Below are positions 56,295 through 64,000 of a stretch of DNA of 64,000 bases, in pieces. Within the stretch, counting starts at the first letter, position 1. Every line of letters starts with the position of its first letter. The DNA comes from Faecalibacterium sp. (GTDB lineage: Bacteria > Bacillota > Clostridia > Oscillospirales > Ruminococcaceae), in NCBI GenBank assembly GCA_029264955.1, contig JARHYC010000010.1, positions 36,753 through 100,752 of the forward strand, given 5' to 3'. Under the pieces are notes generated by a model. The model saw only the letters and a list, made by a program, of their open reading frames with translations. It did no database searches and was not told the DNA's origin. A program made the translations under genes and the position numbers.

Positions 56295-57701
56295 ATGCCA
56301 AACGAAACAAGAAAACCAAAGCGCCCCGTTTTACGGATCGTTGGGCGGTCACTTTGCGCATTGCTGGCAGTTGATATTCTCATTGGTGTGCTGCACCCGC
56401 TTTTTGGTACCATCAGCCAGCCGGGAGATGCCGTGCTGGTGGAAAGCCAACCTGACACCGAACAGCTGCTTTGCATCGACGACAATGGCGACGCCCTTTT
56501 GTGGCGGCTGCGGGTCATTGAATCCGCCCGGGAACGCATCGCCATGTCCACCTTTGAGATGGGTGTGGACGAAAGCAGCCTGGATTTGATGGCAGCCTTG
56601 AAAGCTGCGGCGGATCGGGACGTACAGGTACAGCTGATTATTGACGGCGGACCTTGCATGCTTTCTCTGATGGGCTGTGATAGTTTCCGTGCTTTGGCTT
56701 CGACAGACAATGTGGAGATCCGCTTTTACAATCCCATGAATCCGCTGCTGCCTTGGCGGCTGAATTACCGCCTGCATGACAAGTACCTGCTGGCAGATGA
56801 TAACGTATATATTCTGGGCGGCCGCAATGCAGAGAACCGCTTTTTGGGCAACTACACCGATGCACAGAATATAGACCGCGACCTGCTGGTCTACACGGCT
56901 TTCCCGGAGCAGAACACCTCACAGGATCAGGTGCGGCAATATTTCACCCATGTTTGGGACGACCCCACCAACCATACTGTAGCAAAAAAACACAACCGCC
57001 ACATAACCGAAGGCGCACAGGCACTGGATGCCCATTACAAAGACCTACATCAGCGTTACCCGGAGGCGTTCACGCCCACAGATTTCCGGACCGAAACGCA
57101 GCCCGCCCACCACATTCAACTGCTGCGCAATCCCCACGATGCAACCCGCAAAGAGCCGTTTTTGTGGAATAGCTTACAGCCTATTCTGGCAAGTGGCAGC
57201 GACATTACGATCCAGACCCCTTATATCATCTGCAATCAAAAGATGTACCAGGATCTGACCCAGCTGGCGCAGGGACGCACGCTGAAAATTCTGACCAACG
57301 CGATCGAGAACGGCGCAAATCCCTGGGGATGCGCCGATTATCTGCAAAACAAGGACCATGTTCTGGCTACCGGCGCACAGGTGTATGAATTTGCGGGTGG
57401 TGATTCCCTCCACGCCAAAACCATCCTGGTGGATGACCACATCAGTCTGGTTGGCTCGTTTAATCTGGATATGCGCAGCACCTATATTGATACCGAACTG
57501 ATGCTCTGTGTGGACAGCCCCGCACTGAATGCGCATCTGCGCAGCCGTATGGACCAAAACATGGCGCAGAGCCGCCATGTAATACCGGACGGCACAACCA
57601 CCGATGGGGCAAACTTTGACCCGCCGCCGTTTGGTTTCTGGAAAAAGCTGATTTACCATGTGCTGTGCCTGATTGAAATGCCGATTCGGCATCTGTTGTA
57701 A
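56295..57701 (+). CDS. Phospholipase D / cardiolipin-synthase-like protein
   Basis: Two HKD motifs: LHDKYLLADDNVYILGGRN and LHAKTILVDDHISLVGSFNLD. Confidence 0.9.
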   Translation: MPNETRKPKRPVLRIVGRSLCALLAVDILIGVLHPLFGTISQPGDAVLVESQPDTEQLLCIDDNGDALLWRLRVIESARERIAMSTFEMGVDESSLDLMAALKAAADRDVQVQLIIDGGPCMLSLMGCDSFRALASTDNVEIRFYNPMNPLLPWRLNYRLHDKYLLADDNVYILGGRNAENRFLGNYTDAQNIDRDLLVYTAFPEQNTSQDQVRQYFTHVWDDPTNHTVAKKHNRHITEGAQALDAHYKDLHQRYPEAFTPTDFRTETQPAHHIQLLRNPHDATRKEPFLWNSLQPILASGSDITIQTPYIICNQKMYQDLTQLAQGRTLKILTNAIENGANPWGCADYLQNKDHVLATGAQVYEFAGGDSLHAKTILVDDHISLVGSFNLDMRSTYIDTELMLCVDSPALNAHLRSRMDQNMAQSRHVIPDGTTTDGANFDPPPFGFWKKLIYHVLCLIEMPIRHLL

Positions 57702-57784
57702 TGGCACTGATTTTTTCATTGCTGCAATTTTCTCATTGACTGACTCGTGTTTTTGATAGAACCAATCATTTGGGAGGTCGTCTT

Positions 57785-58318
57785 ATGAAACGATGGATGC
57801 TTTTTACAGTAACTGCCGCACTGGGGCTTTCTCTGGTTGCCTGCGGTGCCACTGACAGCACGACTGGCTCTAACACAAATCAGCCCGACAGTGGTGCGCT
57901 GGGTGGCAATGTACAACTTGCCAACCCTTTTATCGACCACGATACGCTGGAAGATGCCCAGCTGCGTGCCGGTTTTACACTGACACTGCCCAACCCGATG
58001 CCGGAATGGGTGAACCAAATCGTGTACCGCTCGATGGGTACGGATCTATTGGAAGTGGTTGGTGACGGTGCCGAAAACCAGCTGCGTATCCGCAAGAGTT
58101 CTGCAACTGAAACGAACAACAGTGGTATAATAAACGATTATCCTATCATTTCCGATGAGGAAATCAACGGGATTTCAGTGAGTATTCATGGTGACGAGGA
58201 AAAAACCTTTTTGGCAACTTGGCAGGATGGTGGCTATGCTTATTCTGTCCACCTGCAAAACGGTCTGCCCAATGAAGATTCCGCTGTATTGCGCGACTGG
58301 GTCGCCCAGATTCAATAA
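57785..58318 (+). CDS. Lipoprotein of unknown function
   Basis: MKRWMLFTVTAALGLSLVACGATDS lipobox; GGGAGG upstream. Confidence 0.8.
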   Translation: MKRWMLFTVTAALGLSLVACGATDSTTGSNTNQPDSGALGGNVQLANPFIDHDTLEDAQLRAGFTLTLPNPMPEWVNQIVYRSMGTDLLEVVGDGAENQLRIRKSSATETNNSGIINDYPIISDEEINGISVSIHGDEEKTFLATWQDGGYAYSVHLQNGLPNEDSAVLRDWVAQIQ

Positions 58319-58325
58319 AAAACAT

Positions 58326-58390
58326 AAAAAGCCCCTGCACCCACGCTTCGTCACAGATAGACGTGCGTTTTTCGGTGCAGGGGCTTTTCT
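58326..58390. terminator. Bidirectional terminator
   Basis: AAAAGCCCCTGCACC...GGTGCAGGGGCTTTT. Confidence 0.75.
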
Positions 58391-58432
58391 CATACAATTT
58401 GACCGATTTTTTGGGTCAAAGCCAGTTACGGC

Positions 58433-61400
58433 TTATTCTTTTTTCTGATCCTTCAGATTATCCTGATGCTTATTCTTTTTGCTGAGGAAGTAAATACCGC
58501 CAGCCAGTCCGCCGCTGACAATCAGCAGCACGATCCACAGGGTCATGTTGGTGGTGTCACCCGTCGCCGCGCCATTGCTGGGCTTCCGGGTCGGAGCAGG
58601 GGTATTGGTATTTGTATGGTCGGTTTCCGGCTTTGCAGTCGGGGCAGGCTCTGGTTTGGGTTCAGGCTTCACTTCCGGGGTCGGCTTGGGGGTAGGTTCG
58701 GGCTTCACTTCTGGTGTAGGTTCAGGAGTGGGTTTGGGCGTAGGCTTGGGGGTAGGTTCGGGCTTCACTTCTGGGGTAGGTTCAGGAGTGGGCTCCGGCT
58801 TGGGCTCGGGCTTGACCTCTTCCGGAGTCCAGCTTGCGGTGTAGGTTGCATTTGCTGTCACGGTTTCTGCAACCGCAGGGGTCCAGCCTGCAAACACATA
58901 ACCCTTACGGGTCGGGGTGCCGTTGAATGCGGGAGTTGCCTTGCCTTCCTCAACCTGATAGCTCTGGTCTGCAAAGATTTCGGCATCTGCTACACCGTCG
59001 GTGTAGGTCACGGTGAAGTTCTCTGCCGGGACGGTTACCAGATAAGCGGTATCGCCAGCCACGACTACAGCCTTGCCAGCCTTCAGACCCGTCAGGGTCA
59101 GGGTGTAGCCTACAACTTCCGGCTTTGCAACCGGATCGACCTTGAGTGCATGTGCGTACTTGTTGCCGCCATCCAAAGAAGGACGCAGCACAAAGTAGGT
59201 GCCGTTGTCTGCCTTGGCAGCGACCAGATACTGACCGCCATCCTGAATATCCGTCAGCTTGTTCACACGCACATAGCCGGGGAGTTCCGTGCTTGCGGTA
59301 TCGTCGTCCTTTGCGGGGCGGTACAGCAGGAAGCTGCACTGGGGTGCATCACTGCTGTTGCGGTCAAATCGGTTATCGTTTCCACGATGGAAGTACAAAT
59401 AACGGGTAGCGCCCTTGATTGCAAACTCGTTGTTTGCCTTTTCTTGCAGCGTGATTGCAACGGCGTTGTTCGATGTGGGGAAACCAGGGTTTCCGTCCGG
59501 ATTCAGCCAGACTGTTTCGCCATTGGCTGCCGGGGCGGAAATCTCGTACTTGTCGCCAGACTTCTTGAAGGTGTGCAGTGCGCTGGACAGCAGCTCCTGC
59601 TTGCCGTTGTAGCTGGCATTGGTGCCGGTAAAACCGTACACGCTGTTCTTGGTCTGCTCGGTTGCCTCAGCCTTTACGACTGCGGCATCGCTCTGGTAAG
59701 AGATTGCACCGTTTGCAGGAAAGGTCTTGCTCTGCTGCTTGTTCAGGGTCACATTCTCTTCGCTGTAACGCTTAACCACGTTCAGGGTCAAGACTGCATT
59801 TTCGTCCAGCGGAATGGTATCTGTACCCGCTTTCAGACCAGTATACACGACTTTGCCGCTGTGAATCTCTGCTTTTACAAAGCCCTTTGCGTTCAGTGCT
59901 GCGAGCTGCTCGGCGGTCAGCAAAGGCAGAGTTGCATCTTCCACTGTGCCATACAGCGGCACTTCGATGGTGCGATTGCCGCCCAGCTCTGCGCCTGCGG
60001 GCAGGAATTTTTCCTTGGTCAGCACCTCGAAGTAAATATCTTCGCCGCTGCTGCCATTATTGGCTGCGCGTACAGTCCCCTCGTACAGCAGTGCAATGCT
60101 GCCATCTGCCATTTCGGTCAGGCTGGAGTAGCCGTACTTGCTTTCTGTGTTCGGCACCTGGTAGGTGTTGATGACCTGCATGGTCTTGTCCGCTTCCAGG
60201 CTCAGGGTATAAATATGACCATGGCTGCGGCTTCCACCACCGCCGTTTGCGGTGGACACCACAAACGCAGGCTTGCCGTTGACCAGCTGTGAATAGCGGA
60301 TTGCAGACAGCTGGTTATTGCTGGTCTTGCTTGCACCGGGAACTGCTACCGGGTCACCCACACGGGTAAACGCTTTCTTTGCAGCGTCCCAGCTGTAATC
60401 AGTATAATTCAGGGCATTCGAGCCGTCACGGTAGAACTGACGTACCGTTTCCGCATCTACCTGAACCAATGCACTTTCGCTGGACCAGTGATTGCCGGTG
60501 GTTGCATCCGGTGCGCGGTGCCAAGTTGCACCGTTATCTGCGGAATAGATAAAGCTTGTTCTCTGATTGCTGAAGGTATAAGCCTGCAGCAAAACAACAT
60601 TGGTGCCGTTTGCATCCACAAAGCTCAGACCTGCGCCGGGGCCAACCCCATAGAACTGGTCTGCGTTTTCCGTCTTACGAACCTGCGGGTTCATAAGCAT
60701 CGGTGCGCCCCAGCTTTCGCCGCCGTCGGTGGATTTGATGACCCACAGATACGTTGCATCCCGCACATGCAGCTTTGCATTGTAGAAAAATACATTTTGA
60801 TGCACAAACTTATCGCTGCCCAGCTGACGGCAGTACATGGGCTGTTTGTCTGCGGTATACAGGTAGTAGTGGTCGTCCACATAGTAAGCAACACTCTTAT
60901 CGTTCTTGTCCAGAACGGGTGCTAAGCGCTTGCCGTTTTCCGGCTCGGCGAACTCGGCTACATAGAATTCATAGCTGTCATCCGTCTGCGTGTCACCCAC
61001 GCCCGTGTACAAAACCATGCGCTGTTTGCCTTCGATTTCGCGATAGCCGCTGGCATTATCCGGGCGGCGGGGTGCAGTGTTGATTGCTACACCGCCGGGG
61101 AACAGGTCAACCATCATGTAAATATCGCCGTTTTCTGCTTCGACCATGACTGGATCGATGAAAGCGGTGGCATCCGCAGTATAGGCATTGACACTGTCAT
61201 TAAAGAAATTGGGGAAGCTGTACTTCCAGGTTTCGCCGTTATCATCCGACACGCTCAGAATGGTATCCAGCGCGCAGGCATCGGCAGTATGGTTCCAGCG
61301 TGCATCAATGGCAGCAACCAGTCTGCCTGCGTGTGCGCCATGCTTCAGCGTGATGATGGACGGAATACGGAAGTTTTTGCTGCCTGCGGTGTTGACCGCA

Positions 61401-62392
61401 AAGGGCTGGCCCTGTGTAGTCTGGCTTGCGGGTGCGCCATCTGCCAGATGATTTTTATCAATCTGCAGGCCGTCAACTGCGGTTTGCAGCTGCTTTTCTG
61501 CATTCTTTACAGTTTCCTGCGTTGCGTCGGTCTGATCCAGAACTGCCTTTGCTGCGTTCAGTGCTTCGGTCAATTTCTGGACGCTTGCCGGCAGATAGTT
61601 GGTGGTGTTCATCTCGCTGGCGCTTGCGTACTGATCACGCAAAGCCTGCTTGCTGACACCATTTGCCTGTGCCTCTACTGCCTGATAGGTCTTGATTTCA
61701 GAAGCAGTAGCAAACTGGTCATTATCATGGGTATGGTTGATGACCACTTTCAGATGGGTGACTTCGGTAGGTGTAAAGGAAATGGTAAAGTTCGCATCCT
61801 CTCTGGGAATCTCCACATTTTCTTTCAGCGCAGACCAGTCGGCATTTTCGCCATTTTTGCCGTAGACAGAAACATTTTTCCATCTGCCGTTGACGTTGCC
61901 GTCCTGGCGGCGGTAATACACGATTTTGCCAATGCGCTTTGCTTCGCCCACAGACCACTGAATATGGTGCGGGAACGGAGTGGTCTGACCACCATAGTTG
62001 GTGTGCCACATACTGCTCAGATTTCCGTCAAAGGCATATGTTGCAGGACCATCATTTCCGCTGGGCGGATTCTTTTCAGAATCAGCCGTCGCACCGGAAA
62101 TGCCGTTTTTCAGCAGCTCATATTCGTAGCTGACAGTCTTTTCTTCCGCCTGCGGTTCCTCTGCGGGAACCTCTGCAGGCAGCTCTGCTGTGGGTTCTTC
62201 CGCAGCTTCTTCTGTTGATTTTTCAGCAGGCTTCTCCACGGGAACTTCCACCGGAAGTTCTTCCTCCTGCGGCTGTTCCGTTTGCTGAATCATCGGCTCT
62301 TCTGCAATCGGCTCCTGCGTTACAGCAAATGCCGGTGCCGCCATGGTTGCCACCATGCATACTGCCAGCAACAAACTTATGGCTCGTTTCAT
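58433..62392 (-). CDS. Cell-surface exo-sialidase: F5/8C(CBM32)-like, FIVAR-like, BNR sialidase, InlB-repeat-like, Pro/Glu-rich linker, TM anchor
   Basis: Signal peptide; [25 protein letters not shown] (FRIP box); Asp-boxes [25 protein letters not shown]-term GAATGD-TM-KK tail. Confidence 0.92.
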   Translation of the reverse strand: MKRAISLLLAVCMVATMAAPAFAVTQEPIAEEPMIQQTEQPQEEELPVEVPVEKPAEKSTEEAAEEPTAELPAEVPAEEPQAEEKTVSYEYELLKNGISGATADSEKNPPSGNDGPATYAFDGNLSSMWHTNYGGQTTPFPHHIQWSVGEAKRIGKIVYYRRQDGNVNGRWKNVSVYGKNGENADWSALKENVEIPREDANFTISFTPTEVTHLKVVINHTHDNDQFATASEIKTYQAVEAQANGVSKQALRDQYASASEMNTTNYLPASVQKLTEALNAAKAVLDQTDATQETVKNAEKQLQTAVDGLQIDKNHLADGAPASQTTQGQPFAVNTAGSKNFRIPSIITLKHGAHAGRLVAAIDARWNHTADACALDTILSVSDDNGETWKYSFPNFFNDSVNAYTADATAFIDPVMVEAENGDIYMMVDLFPGGVAINTAPRRPDNASGYREIEGKQRMVLYTGVGDTQTDDSYEFYVAEFAEPENGKRLAPVLDKNDKSVAYYVDDHYYLYTADKQPMYCRQLGSDKFVHQNVFFYNAKLHVRDATYLWVIKSTDGGESWGAPMLMNPQVRKTENADQFYGVGPGAGLSFVDANGTNVVLLQAYTFSNQRTSFIYSADNGATWHRAPDATTGNHWSSESALVQVDAETVRQFYRDGSNALNYTDYSWDAAKKAFTRVGDPVAVPGASKTSNNQLSAIRYSQLVNGKPAFVVSTANGGGGSRSHGHIYTLSLEADKTMQVINTYQVPNTESKYGYSSLTEMADGSIALLYEGTVRAANNGSSGEDIYFEVLTKEKFLPAGAELGGNRTIEVPLYGTVEDATLPLLTAEQLAALNAKGFVKAEIHSGKVVYTGLKAGTDTIPLDENAVLTLNVVKRYSEENVTLNKQQSKTFPANGAISYQSDAAVVKAEATEQTKNSVYGFTGTNASYNGKQELLSSALHTFKKSGDKYEISAPAANGETVWLNPDGNPGFPTSNNAVAITLQEKANNEFAIKGATRYLYFHRGNDNRFDRNSSDAPQCSFLLYRPAKDDDTASTELPGYVRVNKLTDIQDGGQYLVAAKADNGTYFVLRPSLDGGNKYAHALKVDPVAKPEVVGYTLTLTGLKAGKAVVVAGDTAYLVTVPAENFTVTYTDGVADAEIFADQSYQVEEGKATPAFNGTPTRKGYVFAGWTPAVAETVTANATYTASWTPEEVKPEPKPEPTPEPTPEVKPEPTPKPTPKPTPEPTPEVKPEPTPKPTPEVKPEPKPEPAPTAKPETDHTNTNTPAPTRKPSNGAATGDTTNMTLWIVLLIVSGGLAGGIYFLSKKNKHQDNLKDQKKE
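58660..58830 (-). repeat. In-frame tandem repeats encoding [16 protein letters not shown]-type wall-spanning linker
   Basis: Repeated 'ggcttcacttctgg.gtaggttcaggagtggg' units on + strand. Confidence 0.8.
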
Positions 62393-62562
62393 TGCGATAC
62401 AATACCCCTTTCGTTTTGTTTTGCACCACGAATCGCAGGCAAAACATCTTTTTTCGCCCCAAAGGGGCTTTCCCTCCGCAGACAACTGTTATAAAACGAA
62501 GTTTATCAACGATGCCCACAGTTACGCATACATCAAGGATAGCATTTGGGCTATGGTTTTGC

Positions 62563-62586
62563 AATTTTTTTCGCGACAAAAAAATT
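62563..62586. promoter_or_regulatory. Palindrome AATTTTTTT-cgcgac-AAAAAAATT in divergent sialidase/GH2 intergenic
   Basis: Perfect 9-bp arms. Confidence 0.4.
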
Positions 62587-62979
62587 CTCATATTTTTGTG
62601 TATCTTTCACTCAAACGTTTTTTCTCCTTCCCATCGAGTTGCTTCGCTGATGCTCCCGTACTGCACCCCTACATTAAATTTTTAATATAAGCAATTACTG
62701 AATGCTACGGCCGATGAATTTGGTTTTTTCTGCTGCGACAGCCTTTTTACATAAGAATATACCAATTTTTCACAACATTTGAGCCGTCCACATTAAACAC
62801 AAAAGATTTCTTGCTTTGTTTTCTAAAAATATGCAAATAGACAACAGAAATCTTGACGTGCTACGCTTTTTGCTTTAAAGTATAGGTATTGCGTGGATTT
62901 GTGTCCAAGCCAAAGAACAATCCCGCCAAAATCGCACCCACCGCTTCGGTGGAACTTCGAAAGGAAGGTATGGATTTTT

Positions 62980-64000
62980 GTGAAGAAGAAATGTAAACGC
63001 ACGATTGCGGCCGTCGCAGCACTTGTGTTTGCGATGCAGGGAGCTGCAATTCTGCCCCCGGCTTATGCTGCGAGACCGCTGGTTTCCACATTTGCCGAAA
63101 GCTCGTCACAGATGAACTCCCAACCCGAAGTGGTATATGTGAGCCGCTACGGTCAGAGCAAACAGCGCACTGAGAGCTTTGTCGACAACTGGAAATTCTA
63201 TCTGGGCGATGCTTCCGGCGCAGAAAAGACTACATACAGCGATGCATCTTGGCGTCAGCTGAACCTGCCACATGATTACAGCATCGAGCAGGAGTTCTCA
63301 CAATCAATGGAAGCAGAAAGTGGTTACCTGCCCGGTGGCGTTGGCTGGTATCGCAAGAACTTTACCATTGACCCATCCCAGCAGGGCAACCGAATCCGCG
63401 TAGACTTTGACGGTGTTTACATGGACGCCACCGTATGGGTAAACGGCGTAAAGCTGGGTACCCACCCGTATGGCTACTCGCCTTTCTCCGTTGACATTAC
63501 CGATCAGGTTAAATTCGGCGAAGAAAACCTGATTGCCGTCAAGGTCAATCACCAGACCCCTTCCAGCCGCTGGTATTCCGGCAGCGGTATCTATCGTGAT
63601 GTGAATCTGACCATCACAAACCCGGTTCATGTGGATTTGGGCGGTACCCAGATCACTACCCCGAACCTGGAAACCGAAAAGGGCGGTTCTGTCGCTATGA
63701 ACATTGGCACTACCGTTGTCAATGACAGCGACGCAGCTGCAGATGTTTCTATCACCCATACCCTGTTCGAAAAGGGCAAGGACGTGGAAAAGGGCACTGT
63801 TACCGTAAATGGCAGCATTGCTGCAAAGGGCTCCCAGAAAGTGGATGCTGTGCTGAATACCAGCGGCGCACCTAAGCTGTGGAGCACCGAAAGCCCGAAC
63901 CTGTACACCGTGCGCACCGAAATCAAGCAGGGTGAGAAGGTTCTGGATACTTACGAAACCACTTACGGTTTCCGCTACTTCAAGTTCGACACCGAAAAGG
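62980..64000 (+). CDS. Glycoside hydrolase family 2 protein (beta-galactosidase-like), 3' truncated by window edge; GTG start
   Basis: Signal peptide VKKKCKRTIAAVAALVFAMQGAAILPPAYA; NLPHDYSIEQEF; GVGWYRKNF; DGVYMDATVWVNG; PYGYSPFSVDIT; SGSGIYRDV. Absent from ORF track because it runs off the edge. Confidence 0.9.
   Translation, partial: MKKKCKRTIAAVAALVFAMQGAAILPPAYAARPLVSTFAESSSQMNSQPEVVYVSRYGQSKQRTESFVDNWKFYLGDASGAEKTTYSDASWRQLNLPHDYSIEQEFSQSMEAESGYLPGGVGWYRKNFTIDPSQQGNRIRVDFDGVYMDATVWVNGVKLGTHPYGYSPFSVDITDQVKFGEENLIAVKVNHQTPSSRWYSGSGIYRDVNLTITNPVHVDLGGTQITTPNLETEKGGSVAMNIGTTVVNDSDAAADVSITHTLFEKGKDVEKGTVTVNGSIAAKGSQKVDAVLNTSGAPKLWSTESPNLYTVRTEIKQGEKVLDTYETTYGFRYFKFDTEK

Noticed and set aside
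58660-58830. Short direct repeats resembling a CRISPR-like array
   Set aside because: Repeats are in frame, encode a PEPT-type wall linker, have no unique spacers and no cas genes nearby
58466-60292. 608-aa + strand ORF antisense to sialidase
   Set aside because: Cys/Gly/Arg-rich translation of the repeat and BNR region, no domain; spurious antisense frame

Overview
64 kb chromosomal window from a gut-type Clostridia. Codon usage and gene content suggest an Oscillospirales / Ruminococcaceae-like Firmicute; this is inference, since no rRNA is present. About 50 protein-coding genes are supportable, many of them housekeeping: rplU-rpmA-obgE-mrnC, folD, lgt, a YmfF/YmfH-like M16 pair, YebC, aspartate kinase plus ACT protein, a PBP1A-type PBP and a two-component system. 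Accessory content: a Tat-lipoprotein flavin reductase with divergent LysR regulator; a TPM / zinc-ribbon / SPFH cluster resembling B. subtilis ydjGHI; an FkbH-ACP-MaoC-SDR-GNAT operon; a resistance-like stretch (MFS with leader peptide, MATE, APH, cytidine-deaminase-like); a 2231-aa surface subtilase; a MATE transporter fused to a cytidylate-kinase-like domain; and a sialidase divergent from a GH2 enzyme that runs off the edge. Best second-look items: (1) a 27-aa leader ORF with nested inverted repeats upstream of the MFS gene, looking like an antibiotic-type attenuator; (2) the PBP1A gene, whose reading frame, Shine-Dalgarno position and lack of any ATG/GTG/TTG point to an ATA start; (3) an unannotated 50-aa membrane smORF translationally coupled between a response regulator and its histidine kinase; (4) the ketosynthase-less carrier-protein operon with an internal terminator after the ACP; (5) the MATE-kinase fusion; (6) a shared non-LPXTG 'ATGD' sorting-like signal. 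No tRNA, rRNA, CRISPR array or IS element was recognised. All calls are from reading the sequence; no searches were run.
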